Positions 42,101-51,892 of a DNA stretch of 64,000 nt are shown one piece after another. This stretch comes from Schizochytrium sp. CCTCC M209059. Taxonomy: Eukaryota; Sar; Bigyra; Thraustochytrida; Thraustochytriidae. Every line of letters starts with the position of its first letter. Within the stretch, counting starts at the first letter, position 1. The position numbers and the translations under genes are program-made. The stretch spans positions 265,582-329,581 of the forward strand of contig KN805407.1 of the NCBI GenBank assembly GCA_000818945.1. The letters run 5' to 3'. The notes under the pieces are model-generated. The model saw only the letters and a list, made by a program, of their open reading frames with translations. It ran no database searches and had not been told where the DNA came from.

Positions 42101-42939
42101 AGGGTAGCGGAACAGGGACCTCTGCGGTCTCTTTACCGCGAACGGAAGGTCGCCGCGTCTCTCCTCGGACCATGGAGGATGCAGTGGATGTGGTGTTCAA
42201 GTCGGTCCAGGAGCATATTCGTGGCGATGGCGACAGGAAAAGGGAGGAGCACGAACTCTTGCGTCGCGCCGAGACCGCAGAGCGTAGTGTCGAGCATCTC
42301 CAGGCCGAGCTCGAAAAGATTCGCAACAGCGCCCAACTTGCCGATAAGCGCGCAGAAGAAGCGCTCAAACAGTGCGGGTTCGCTGACGCTTCGCTCGAGC
42401 AAGAGCGCGTCAAAATCGAGACCTTGAAACGGGAGAATGAAGACCAAGCTCTTGAACTCGATGAATTGCGCGACCAGGTGCGAAGACTGCAAAAGAATGC
42501 AGAGAGACGGGAGCATGAAGAGTCCAAGACACTCGACCTGTACGATGATGACCGAAAGGAGCCGCAAAAGGATGCGGGAGATATGACGTCAACAATGACT
42601 GCGGCCATGATGCAGGAGCTTCCCGCGTCGATTACCTCGCTCATGAAGGAGAACATTGCGCTCATGGACGAAATCGTCGAGACGCGCGCCCGTCACAACA
42701 CAGTCCTGCGCAAGCTTGCTCAGGCGGATTCCCGTGCAGAGCATGCTGAACAGGCGAACGAGACGCTGTGTACGCTCTTGTCGTGGCGTGACGAGCAAAT
42801 CGAGGCTCTGGTCAAGAAAGATGCGAGTGCTTTGCCTTCCGTTCCTGACAAGGCGTTTTTGAAGGCCATCAACGACCTGAACCCGTACTTGCGGGAAATT
42901 GCGCAAAAGTATGAAAGCAAGCTTCCGGAAACGCTCTAG
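39103..42939 (+). CDS. Unconventional myosin with IQ motifs and coiled-coil tail, class not assigned
   Basis: 1278 aa in one exon. An SH3-like N-terminal barrel (GSKVWVKLTDERRLFEFAEV) precedes the motor (about 65-790). P-loop GESGAGKTEATK lies at about 170-181, switch I NDNSSRFGKF at about 235, switch II DIYGFEVFETNSFEQFAINF at about 488-507, and the actin-binding/SH1 region has FIRCIKPNE and LDQLRHAGMLETIRIR. The TEDS position, 16 residues before DALAK, is Glu. The neck carries IQ-like segments (AALRIQAFSVRVRF, VIRVQSFIRGARTRAAF) for light chains. After a Ser/Pro/Arg linker (PRSPRSPRAS) comes a coiled coil (about 1025-1155) and a helical tail. No FYVE, MyTH4 or WW domain is visible. It probably dimerises and moves cargo on actin. 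Confidence 0.92.
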   Translation: MTDSAGKSAQHILVGSKVWVKLTDERRLFEFAEVTHISDACEYSVTTLRGQQLKVAAEMLTPTHAQVVDPVEDLLHLSDFSEESLLHSLRERYEQDKFYSMVGPILVSINPYKWCDIYSQSDMASYRGKRKAQVKPHVFLTAENAYRAAVEGNGDGSATAKPGASQAIIISGESGAGKTEATKIIMKYLSSAGRQFCETKSTDGKAAPPGLEQRVLDSNPLLEAFGNAKTVRNDNSSRFGKFIEIEIDESGLIKGAKVLNYLLEKSRIIGQGEGERNYHIFYQLLRGGSAELLNKIGLSDLPEHEIVYIAEGVGLALQETNDATKFARTVHCMETVGVSEVERNAVFQTLAAVLLLGQIAIHDSRLEQQEGSRCEPDELAAAAKALGLEETELEMALCTNVVTVGGETIHTPVKATTARGKRDALAKALYALLFRWLIQRVNTSLAGHAMNAVGSRQQAVLRRSASLDSTATIDSLCSPGTGRSIGILDIYGFEVFETNSFEQFAINFANERLQRHFNKHIFEVEQEEYACEGIDWSRIEFNDNKACLDLIETSNVSLLSLLDEECLMPRGSDQSLLRKLHTNHKGIHPHYVFPRFGNDACFGVAHYAGSVQYTVDGFLQKNNDSLSESLAAVMRGSSEMWFQNLFGGARDAKSGKQRARKRAASLRPPTVSEQFRKQLNTLMSRLEACEPHFIRCIKPNEVKRPGFFHSKKCLDQLRHAGMLETIRIRDQGYALREPHEAFYRRFRVLAPTARDCSELVRCVSRIFGLNDNVQWQLGHTKVFLRRELAEKLDRTVASRLTAASRIISRTFRRSMLAKRERAALRIQAFSVRVRFIGFVRKVIRVQSFIRGARTRAAFRVELARALKRGQQQVDAAHSLWSTPDSSPQTPDSDLASDTDIRAEKAGSESPTDGPSPRLLHGAVRPNAVDIATSPARPRSQSRASKTSRTPRSPRSPRASVVSLMASPDQELAILRWEQREKTVVSRLSDLNSFVLALFGQGSGTGTSAVSLPRTEGRRVSPRTMEDAVDVVFKSVQEHIRGDGDRKREEHELLRRAETAERSVEHLQAELEKIRNSAQLADKRAEEALKQCGFADASLEQERVKIETLKRENEDQALELDELRDQVRRLQKNAERREHEESKTLDLYDDDRKEPQKDAGDMTSTMTAAMMQELPASITSLMKENIALMDEIVETRARHNTVLRKLAQADSRAEHAEQANETLCTLLSWRDEQIEALVKKDASALPSVPDKAFLKAINDLNPYLREIAQKYESKLPETL

Positions 42940-43485
42940 TCGGTCGCCAGAGCATGCCTCGCTGGTTGTCGGTCGTTTACTTACTGCCTAGCTATATCTC
43001 GCAGGATGCGATTGTGTTCTCCTGTCCTTTTCTTAACTTTTTGTTGAAGTCTTCTTTTTTCCTTTGTTACTCTCCATGTTGTGAAGGTCTCAGGCTCGGT
43101 CAATGCTGCGATAGCCACATTTACAGTTCGGCCTTTTCTCGGATCACGTTTTGAGAAGAAAACATCGCGGACCAGCGCTGATCAAACCAAGGAAGACACA
43201 CACCCCTTTTGCCCTCCCCCCAAAAAAGAAAGAAAAGTGAGCAACGAAAACAGAAGATTATTTTTTAGTTGGGGGAATTTAGAGATTTGCAGAGAGACAG
43301 TGCAGACAAATTTTGACCCCTTTCTCCTCCTCCGCCAATACCTCCGTTCTACGACTCGGCAACAAAGGTCCACAAAACACACAGAAATGGATAAGTCCGA
43401 GAGGAGACCAAACGAGATGATCGAAGACGAGAAAAAGGTAAATGAGCACATTTGTGAGCGCGCGCATATACGCACACAACGTTGT
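42940..43485. other. Convergent intergenic region between the two myosins
   Basis: About 550 bp of AT-richer DNA between the two stops. A long open frame continuing rightward on the plus strand is an antisense shadow of the class I myosin. Confidence 0.55.
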
Positions 43486-46400
43486 TTAGGCAATGACCTG
43501 GCCAGTGAAACCGCGAGGCTTGTCCCAGGTAGTTTCGCCGGACTCAACATTGTAGTAGTAGATATCGCCCGAGTCGTCGTCGCGATAGGCCTCCCACACC
43601 TCCTTCTTTTTGGGAGGCGCGGGCTTCTTGGGCGCAGCCGCAGGCTTGTTGGAACGAGCAGTGACCCAGGGCGGAGGTGCGGCGCTCGCGGCGCTGCCTC
43701 CTCCCGAACGGCCTCCATCGTCGCGGCGTTGGGCCTCCATGCGCGCAGCAAAAGAGGCGCCACCCATGGCGGCATTCCGAGCACCAAAGTTCATCGCGTC
43801 CGTCTCCTTGTCGCGTTTGGCCTTTTCCTGCCGACGTTTGGCCTTTTTCGCGTCGAGACGTTTTTCGCGATCGGCGCGGCGCTGCGCTTCGCGACGCTGG
43901 GCATTCTGCTTGCGCAGCTCAAAGAGTTCCTGGCGCTCGGCTTCGCGACGCGCTGCGCGCTCAGCCTGAGCAGCCTGAATCTCACGCAGCTTGCGACCCG
44001 CCACACCAAGTGGGACGTGGACAACAATCTTGCCTCCGGATTTGCCCAGACGCATCTCGGAAATGCCATCGTCCCGTCGGAACTCGATTGCGCCCTTGGG
44101 CGTGTTGCTCAGCGTAGGCACGGTCGCCTGGTTCAGGTGCCAAGTGTTCTCAAACCTGATGTCCATCTTGTACCGATTCGGGTTGGCTCGCTTGGGTTTG
44201 GCAATGGGCGCGGCAAGCTTTTGTACGTACGAGGCAGGAAAAAGACCCGTGTTGCCCTTGTACTTGCCGAGCCACCAATCGCTATGCGCGGTGTCGAGGA
44301 GCTCCACCTTGGTGCCTTCCGTGAGGTCAAGTTCGTCCTCCTGGGTGGCCGTATAGTCGTACAGAACGTTCGCCATGGGGGCCTCCTGGGGCGTCTGCAT
44401 TTGCTTGCGGAGCGCCTCGCGATCAAGCTGGTTCATCTGCGCGGCGCCACCCTTGGCGAGCGTCACGAGGTTACGCAAGACGGCGACAATTTCGGCCTTC
44501 TTTTCAGACATGACCACCACGTCTTCGCGCATCTCGACGGAAACGAGACCCGGGACGCTCGAGTGGACTTCCACAGGCGTGTAGAAGCCACGGTCGGGCA
44601 ATGGGATCTTCTCCGGGGACATGACCTCCTTGACGTAGACTCCACCGGTAGAGGAACACTGATGTTTGGAGGCGCCAAAGAAGGAAAAGGGCTGCTGTGT
44701 CTCCTGGCAGCGCTTGATCTTCTTCTTGTCCTCGAAGCCGTCCTTGATGGGCTTCCTGAGCTTCTCCTGGGGCTCGCAAAGGATGGCGACGAGATCATCG
44801 GCCTCCAGACTGAGCATGACGCCCTGAATCTTGTTGAGCGCCGTGCGGCGACGAAGATAGAGCTGGTATTCTTGGTCGCGGGCAGGGCCGCGACCGCCAG
44901 GGGCCATGCGCGGCTGGCCCGGCTTGACACGCCACTCCGCAAGGTACATGGCAGCATCGGTGAGCACAAAAACGATGGGGACGAAGCGGCCGTGGACATC
45001 AAGACGCGAGAGCTGCTCTGAGTACTGAATACGCTCCTTTTTGATTTCATTGGCCTGAAACCATTCGAGAAGGTCGCTAATGGCCGAAAGCAGGGGGCGG
45101 TCCTTGATGTAAAAGGCATAGTAGTTGCGCAGAAGATCGGCCGGCGTGGCCTCTTTGCCTTGTTCGTTCCAGAGCTCGGCCATCTCAAGACGCAGCGAGA
45201 CAAGGTCGCGACGGTTCGCGAAGCGACGCCAGAGGTTTTGGATCTTGATGGCCTGCTCACCGACGAGAGATTTGCGCATTTCTTGCATCTTAAAGTAGGT
45301 CTCCGGAGACTTGATAAAGACCATGGAATGACCGAGCTGCGCCTCTCCCGGGTTTTGCAGCTCCGTGACGGTGTCCATGGCAACGGTGAGAATTGCCGCG
45401 GCAATGTCGTAGTCCGAGCCATGCGCGAGGACTTGCGGGTCGAGGCGACCGGCGCCAAGAACCTTGAAGCGGGCGATAAAGCGGTCAAACTCCATGCGCG
45501 TGGCAAAGCCAGCACGACGCACCTTGACGTTCTCGAGAAGACCGAGGTACATGCCCTGGTACATGACGCGGTCGTCATCGAATCCACCTGCGCGCTTTTC
45601 GTCGTTTGACTTGATGCAGCGCACATAGTGCGGAGCGCAATCCATAAGTGCGTAGACGAGGTCACCACACTGACGCTTGATTTTGAAGCCGGCCGTGGTG
45701 GGCTGACGACGCTGATCAAGGTCAATCTTTTCCGGATAAAGTCCGGCGACAAAGGTGTTGGTGCTGCTCTGCACCAAGAGCTGAAGATCCTGGCTAAGGG
45801 TATCCTTGTTTGCCTCGACAAAGCCGTCGCCGTTGTAGTTGACGCGACCGGCGTAGTGAAGAATGGAAAAGCCACCACGGAACTTGCTGTAGTGCGCATG
45901 GGAGCTATGGAACGACTGGAGTTTCTCGAGAAACTTGTCGTCGGCGCTGCCGAGCGCATGGGCGGTCTTGACGGTATCGTCGAGAATGGCAAAGATGCCA
46001 GGGGGCTTCTTGGCCTCGATCAGGTCGCACACGACCTTGTTGTCAAAATACGGAATGGACTGCCACTGGATGCCTTCAGAAGCGTACGTCTCTTGCTCGG
46101 ACTTGATGGTGAGCTCGATGAAGATTTGCTGGAGCTTTTCATTGACGTAGTTGATGCAGAACTGCTCAAAGTGGTTGTTCTCAAAGATCTCAAAGCCGTA
46201 GATATCGAGGACACCAATGCTGAGGCCGTCCTCATCGCCAATCTTGCGCATGTCGCGCCGCATCGAAATGCGCGTGTTATTGCCAGTATTCTCGAGCGCT
46301 TTGTTGACGCGCATGACGAGATTGTCAAAGAGACGCGAGTACAGATCCTTGGCGAGCGCGTCGCGAGCCGCAGTGGCCTGCGTCGGGTTGAGAGGCACCT

Positions 46401-47466
46401 GGTAGGTCTCGAGGCGACCGCCAGGGGCCATGGTGGTGAGAGTGCGATACGTGAGCGCGTAGGCGAGCGCGCTGGAATCGACCTCCATGAGCGCGGCGAC
46501 GGGTTCGAGCGCCCGCGCATCGGCGACCTCACTGCCTTCTGCGCCGTCAACGTTGACGGCGTAGAAACTCACATTACTCAAATGGAGGCAAATGGCCACG
46601 ACAGTAAAGAGATCGAATTGGTCTTCCGGGAAGGCGCCGATGGTCTGCAACGAGTGCACGGTCTCCTTGAACTCGGTTGTGTCGTCGACGCGACCGCCTT
46701 CGTTGTCAATCTCAGTGACGCCCGACATGGCCAGGCACTGAAAGGACTCGGGGTCGGAAAGGCCGAGGTTCTCGATGACATCGCGAGGGGCACCGCGGCA
46801 AAGCTGGTAAAAGATGTGAAACGAGCGCTCACCAGGCCCTGGACGCACGACGCGTGACTTCTCCAGCAAGTAGTTGGTGACGAAGCCGCCGCGGGGTGTG
46901 CCTCCGTTGGCGAGATCGAATTTGAGCTCAAAGTACTTTCCGAAACGAGAGGAGTTGTTGTTGCGCAGCGTCATGGCGTTGCCAAAGGCTTCGAGGGCCG
47001 GGTTGGACTCGACAACGATCTGCTTGACTTCGGTCACCTTGCGGTCTCCAGCGCCGCTTCCCGAGACGGCGGCAATGTAGTTCATGACCTGTTTGGCGGC
47101 CTCAGTCTTGCCGGCGCCAGACTCTCCCGAGATGATAATGCACTGTTTTTCCTCTTCAAGAAGCATGTTGCGAAAGGCAGACTCGGCAACAGCAAAGATG
47201 TGTGGTGCAAGGTCGGCGCGGACACCATTCTCGTACATTTTAATGAAAGGTGTATCGTAGAGCCGCAGCCATTCGAACGGGTTACATACGATGAGCACGT
47301 CTCCAATGTAGGTGTAGATCTCCTTGGCGACGAACCGCTTGCGCAAGTTTTCAAGGATGGCTTCATTTTCGATGCGCGACAACATTACCATGTCTTCCAC
47401 GCCCACCACCTTGCGCTCTGAGATGGCGGCATTGGCAAAGGCGCCTCCCTTGGTGGCCCTCGACAT
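43486..47466 (-). CDS. Class I myosin with TH1, SH3 and C-terminal WW domain
   Basis: 1326 aa, ATG at 47466, intronless. Motor: P-loop GESGAGKTEAAKQVMNY at about 118, switch I NNNSSRFGKYFELKF, switch II DIYGFEIFENNHFEQFCINY, and HYVRCIKSNDEKRAGGFDD. One IQ motif follows (AIKIQNLWRRFANRRDL). A TH1 lipid-binding domain occupies about 760-1010. An SH3 domain at about 1029-1082 reads LYDYTATQEDELDLTEG with DWWLGKYKGNTGLFPASYV. A Lys/Arg/Glu-rich helical stretch leads to a WW domain at the C-terminus (EAYRDDDSGDIYYYNVESGE, then TTWDKP). The TEDS residue aligned with the Ser of fungal myosin I (before YxVPLN) is Glu, so PAK-type heavy-chain activation is not expected. Likely roles are endocytosis and membrane-actin tethering. 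Confidence 0.95.
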   Translation of the reverse strand: MSRATKGGAFANAAISERKVVGVEDMVMLSRIENEAILENLRKRFVAKEIYTYIGDVLIVCNPFEWLRLYDTPFIKMYENGVRADLAPHIFAVAESAFRNMLLEEEKQCIIISGESGAGKTEAAKQVMNYIAAVSGSGAGDRKVTEVKQIVVESNPALEAFGNAMTLRNNNSSRFGKYFELKFDLANGGTPRGGFVTNYLLEKSRVVRPGPGERSFHIFYQLCRGAPRDVIENLGLSDPESFQCLAMSGVTEIDNEGGRVDDTTEFKETVHSLQTIGAFPEDQFDLFTVVAICLHLSNVSFYAVNVDGAEGSEVADARALEPVAALMEVDSSALAYALTYRTLTTMAPGGRLETYQVPLNPTQATAARDALAKDLYSRLFDNLVMRVNKALENTGNNTRISMRRDMRKIGDEDGLSIGVLDIYGFEIFENNHFEQFCINYVNEKLQQIFIELTIKSEQETYASEGIQWQSIPYFDNKVVCDLIEAKKPPGIFAILDDTVKTAHALGSADDKFLEKLQSFHSSHAHYSKFRGGFSILHYAGRVNYNGDGFVEANKDTLSQDLQLLVQSSTNTFVAGLYPEKIDLDQRRQPTTAGFKIKRQCGDLVYALMDCAPHYVRCIKSNDEKRAGGFDDDRVMYQGMYLGLLENVKVRRAGFATRMEFDRFIARFKVLGAGRLDPQVLAHGSDYDIAAAILTVAMDTVTELQNPGEAQLGHSMVFIKSPETYFKMQEMRKSLVGEQAIKIQNLWRRFANRRDLVSLRLEMAELWNEQGKEATPADLLRNYYAFYIKDRPLLSAISDLLEWFQANEIKKERIQYSEQLSRLDVHGRFVPIVFVLTDAAMYLAEWRVKPGQPRMAPGGRGPARDQEYQLYLRRRTALNKIQGVMLSLEADDLVAILCEPQEKLRKPIKDGFEDKKKIKRCQETQQPFSFFGASKHQCSSTGGVYVKEVMSPEKIPLPDRGFYTPVEVHSSVPGLVSVEMREDVVVMSEKKAEIVAVLRNLVTLAKGGAAQMNQLDREALRKQMQTPQEAPMANVLYDYTATQEDELDLTEGTKVELLDTAHSDWWLGKYKGNTGLFPASYVQKLAAPIAKPKRANPNRYKMDIRFENTWHLNQATVPTLSNTPKGAIEFRRDDGISEMRLGKSGGKIVVHVPLGVAGRKLREIQAAQAERAARREAERQELFELRKQNAQRREAQRRADREKRLDAKKAKRRQEKAKRDKETDAMNFGARNAAMGGASFAARMEAQRRDDGGRSGGGSAASAAPPPWVTARSNKPAAAPKKPAPPKKKEVWEAYRDDDSGDIYYYNVESGETTWDKPRGFTGQVIA

Positions 47467-49294
47467 CTTCTTGCGTACAGCTTGGGCCCCGTGTGCTCGC
47501 TCGCTTTGCTTGCTTGCTTGCTTGCTTGCTTGATTCCTTGCTTCCTTGCTTACTTACTTTGTTTGCGTGCGATCTGGGGCGTGTGTGCACGTGGGTCCAC
47601 TCCGCGTCGCTGCAGAGACCCAGTCGCTTCGCCGAAGGCTTGCGACCGCACGATAATCTCCAGCGTCGCCCGCCCTCGGGCGCGCGTCTTCCGCGCGCGA
47701 ACCTCGCCCGCCCTGCGCGCCGCTCGCTCTCTCGCTGGCCCGCTCGTTCGGCGCGTGCAGCACGCGCGCCTTGTTCTGGCTCTGCTGCCGATTCCTTTTT
47801 CTTTCTTTCTTTCTTTCTTTCTTTCTCCGTGTTTCTGTTTTCTTACTCTGTTTTTTTTTGTTTTTTTTGCGTAAGTCCACTTTAGGCCTACACTGCTTTA
47901 TCTTATCCTCCGTGTGCTTGTGTGCGCGCGCCTCCGGCCAGCGGCACGTGCTGGGCCAGCGCACGCTGCCTGCACCGCCTCGACACCTGCTCTCCGCCGC
48001 CGCGCGTCAGCCGGCGGGCCCTCTCCCGCCTACGCGTCGCGGCCGGGTTTTGCTCCCTCCCTCCCTCCCTCCCTCCCTCCCTCCCTGCGCGCTTTTCGCT
48101 GCAGGTGTTTACGGGCGTAAAGCACGTCAAGGATGCCATAAGGAGAGCTGCCAAAAGGTCGACAAGGCGCGCTCGGGGACATGAACTGCGCCGCGTACCC
48201 CTCTCTCGGTGTGAGGTAAGGCCAAGGCAAGGCGCGAGGGCAGGGCAAGACGGGGCACCGAGGGTGTCTGCGCTGCGCGGAGCCCGAGCGTTCTTCTACT
48301 GTAGCGCTCACAGACGGCTGAACACAGAAGAACAACGCACAGGCTTATCGTCGACGTTGACATCGAGGGCAAATCGTTTGTATACAACGGTCAAGGCGCT
48401 CGGAGTGCTGATCAAGAGCACAATAGCAGAGATGCTCGTTTGTTTGGAGCGAGGCCACCTGCGTTTAGCTCATCGGAGTTTGGAATGAAGAAAGGGATGA
48501 AGAAAGTCTGCTCGTCTGCTTGTGCGAGATAGCCAAAACTCTCCGGTTGTTCCCAATCTTGCTATTTCCTTTTTCGGCGTGGGTCGAAGCGGGAGCTCTT
48601 GGAAGGCAAATAATCAAGTCTCCCGTTCGGCGCTGCAAAAGCTTTTCTGATCGATCAGGTTTTTGGTATTAAATATTGCCGGAAGAGGTAATGATAGCAC
48701 GCCGCCTAGCGCAATTTTCGAGGCGTGCTACAAGCAGATGAATGCACTCCAAGCACAGTCGCCCAACTTTTTTATTTCTTGTTGCAGGGCCCGCATCTAC
48801 GACGACCTGTCGCAAAAGACTTGGCCTCACCTGAAAAGTTTAGTCGCAAGCACATAATTATCAGGGTACTACTGTCAAGGCCCGAGGGGGAAAGGGGCGT
48901 CTGTCTACCAAGCCTGAATTGGGTTTTCGAGATATGTTTCCCTGCCACCTTAGACCGTGAGCCCTCAACTTTATAAAAAAGAGAGAGCACGATGGTTCAG
49001 GCAGACAAGACAAGGTAATATACAAGGCAAGACGAGAGAAAAAGAGAGAATAGGCGTCATCTGGAAAATGACTGCGCGAGCTCGTTTTGGGAAAAGGTAA
49101 AATAAGGGGGGGAAATCCGTAGCGAAGCGAAGCAGGGCAGAGCAGAAAGCAAAGCACAGCGAGGGCGCATAAATGATTGAACCCCCCGAAGCCTGGGCAA
49201 CCCGAGACGCAAGAGATGCGCGTCGGGCGAGACAAAGGTGAGCAAGTCAGCGTCGCGCGAGCAAAAGGCAGGAAGATAAAGCAAAGGTGAATGT
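47467..49294. promoter_or_regulatory. 5' flank of the class I myosin and 3' flank of NAC-beta, microsatellite-rich
   Basis: GCTT repeats (47507-47532) lie 40 bp upstream of the myosin ATG. CTTT repeats (47800-47826) and a CCCT array (48053-48086) follow. The remainder to 49294 has no recognisable gene. Confidence 0.55.
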
Positions 49295-50007
49295 TTAGCT
49301 GGACTCCTCCGACTCGGCGACCTCCTCAAAGGAGTCGACGAGGTCAGGGATCTCGTCGTCGCCTTCGGCGGCGTCAGCGCCCTCATTGCCCGAGAGGGCC
49401 TGGTTGAACTGACCGTAGAAGCCAGGCATGGAGGCCATCTTCTGCGCGTTCGCCTGGCCCATCATGGGGCCGACCTCGTCCACCACGTCCGTAAGGTTGG
49501 CGGTGGCGTTGGGGCCCGCAATGACAAAGGTGTTGGCCTGGATGCTGGCCTGGACCTTGGGGTTCTTGAAACGGATCACGGTCTGGTCGTCGCAGAACAT
49601 GTTCACCTCGGAGATGCCCTGGATGGGGTTCACGCCAAGGCGCTTGAGCGAGCTCTGAAGCTTGCGGTCATCGGCGCCAGCGCTCGACTTGTTCACCGCC
49701 TTCTTCTTGCGGCGGACGGTACCACGGCCACCGAGTTTCGCCTGTGTGGTTCCCAAAGATAAACAATCTACGTTAGTTGCGAAGCTTCGTGGCAAGATAC
49801 GATGCGGGCACACGCATTCGTGCAACGGAACGATGGATCCTGAGCATCGTGAAAGAGCAGCGTAGGGCTCGTAGATGTAGTAGATGCCTTGCCTGCGCAT
49901 AAGCGCGAGCAGCGCCATTCGATTCGCGTGCTACGTACCTGAGCGTTGCCGCCGAAGCGGTTCTTGAGGCGCTCGCGCGCCGCCAAGATCTCTGCGTCCT
50001 CACCCAT
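49295..50007 (-). CDS. BTF3: Nascent polypeptide-associated complex subunit beta (BTF3), two exons
   Basis: Exon 1 (50007-49939) encodes 23 residues, MGEDAEILAARERLKNRFGG then NAQ. A 197-nt phase-0 intron (GTACG donor, CACAG acceptor) is followed by exon 2 (49741-49295), for 171 aa in all. The ribosome-binding basic motif GRGTVRRKKKAVNK begins exon 2. The NAC domain follows (LQSSLKRLGVNPIQGISEVN, NPKVQASIQANTFVIAG), and the acidic end DDEIPDLVDSFEEV is typical of the family. NAC-beta pairs with NAC-alpha at the ribosomal exit tunnel to guide nascent chains. Reading exon 2 backwards without splicing gives a spurious 207-residue frame. Confidence 0.95.
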
Positions 50008-51892
50008 TGTGGAGATAGACGAGGTGGACAAACACCTGTAGTTTCCTCAATCGCACCAGCCACCATCGTGGTCACGCAGCGTCTTCCCGTCAGCATTCCG
50101 CGTCCCCTTCTCCTCGCGCCTCTCCTCCTCGTCCTCCTCGTCCGCGCCCCTCGCGTCGCTCTTATCCTGGCGCCAATCAAATCGAAGCTGCCATCATCCC
50201 GCCATGCGCCGCATCCCTCCGCGCCGGCGAAGCCGGGAGGGCGCTCCGCGGGCGAGGGGGCGCGCGGGGCGGGGCGGAAGGNNNNNNNNNNNNNNNNNNN
50301 NNNNNNNNNNNNNNNNNNNNNNNNNNNNNNNNNNNNNNNNNNNNNNNNNNNNNNNNNNNNNNNNNNNNNNNNNNNNNNNNNNNNNNNNNNNNNNNNNNNN
50401 NNNNNNNNNNNNNNNNNNNNNNNNNNNNNNNNNNNNNNNGGGCGGGCGCGCGCGCGAGAGAGAGAGAAAAGATAGAGCTGCGAGGAGGAGGAGGAGGACG
50501 CCGCGCTCGCTTTTCGAGGGGCCGCCGCAAGTCAACAATGCGCAGAATAGAGCACTTGGCCAGCGGAAAGCGCACTTGCGCCCCGCACTTTTCTCCTCTG
50601 TAGAGGGCTGCGCCGGATGCGGCCGTACCCTAACCCTTGTGGTGTCGAGTCTGTTTTTGTCTACTTGGAACGTTCCAAAGTGTTCTTGGGTCCTGCGTGT
50701 TTGTTTCACAAGCAGAAGCACTTGATGAGATGAATTAAAGCGAAATTCTTGGATTCTGTCAGCAAGATGCATGCTTCGTCGAAAAGAGAGAGAACGAGTG
50801 AGGAATACAAAAATGTACTATACGGGTAGAGCTTGTCAGACAAAAGGTTCAGTAAGTCAGTCTTAGCTGCTGAGACACTGGTGTCTTGATACGATCGACT
50901 CTTTGTTTCCTCGCTTGTCAAAACGAGGAGAGGAGCTCATGCAATGTCAAAATGTGTCCGGGCACATCTTGTCGGATTCTAATCTTGAATTTTTAAATAA
51001 CTTTCCAGAACAAAAGCGAGCCCAAACATTGGCCTATCCTTTTAACTTTTTGCGATTGTTTAGTACAGTTTTGCAAAGAGTAAGCACTTTTTGCTCAGCG
51101 TGAATGACCACTATTGCATTGAGTGTGGGACTAAGCCTAGGCTTCGTTTTGGCTCGACTAGAACGTTTGGTCTTCGCTCGACTAGAACGTTTTGGTCCTA
51201 GCTCGTTTCTCGTTTGGGAAGAGAGCACAACGTTTTAGAGTAACATGGCCTGCCAGGAACAGCGGGAGATCTTTTGGCGCACGAAGCTGGCACTGATAGC
51301 GACAGAACGAATTTACTCCTTTGCACGGAAAAAGCCACACCACTTAAAATTATCGAAAAGAGTTTGTCGTCGTGCTTTCAGTGTTGCAATCAATACACAG
51401 TCAGCCTCTTTTCCTAATCCCTATCTTGAGCTTAGCTTCTAGATAAGTCGAAAAAACCTGTGCGTTGAATGCTCAAAGAAAAAGCACGGCGGCAGTATAC
51501 AAAACGTCCCCGTTTCTAAAAACAATCTCAATGTCGCAGCATCATAAGTACCATTTCTTCAACACATGCCATATCTCGAACCAGCAACCAAGCAAACGTC
51601 CTACGGCTACGGAGCGACGCTTTTGCACTTGCTCTCTCGCGACGTTCCCCTCCGTCTTTCCCGCATTAACAAGATGCTTGTCTCAGCTGCAGCAGCAGCT
51701 CACTATGCTCGTGTTGATACGTCGAAGTGCGTCACGGCCAGCATCAGTATTGCCATGGGGACACAAGGCAAAAGTCACTGGATCCACGAGGAGTTCGGGA
51801 GCTCGCAATTTTGTCCCGAGCAGTTCTACTCGACAGCTTCGCGCGATGGGCAAACCGCGAACGAGGCGAGCAGACGCGGTGCCCATCGAGGC
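50008..51892. promoter_or_regulatory. Divergent region between NAC-beta and the first ADP-ribosylglycohydrolase-like gene, with assembly gap
   Basis: GC-rich for 0.3 kb with an N gap (50282-50439), then AT-richer DNA. A 24-bp tandem pair containing CTCGACTAGAACGTTT lies at about 51152-51200. In-frame ATGs at 51566, 51674 and 51755 could extend the downstream protein, but the added sequence looks non-conserved. Confidence 0.5.
50282..50439. other. Assembly gap (158 N)
   Basis: Run of N flanked by GGGGCGGAAGG and GGGCGGGCGCGCG. Confidence 0.99.

Noticed and set aside
43081..45021. 646-codon plus-strand frame
   Set aside because: Antisense shadow of the class I myosin, whose minus-strand frame has clear SH3 and WW domains; starts on a non-ATG codon.
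45628..46857. 409-codon plus-strand frame
   Set aside because: Antisense to the class I myosin motor domain.
47800..48086. Possible CRISPR or other regularly spaced array
   Set aside because: Plain microsatellites (CTTT, CCCT) without spacers; eukaryotic context.
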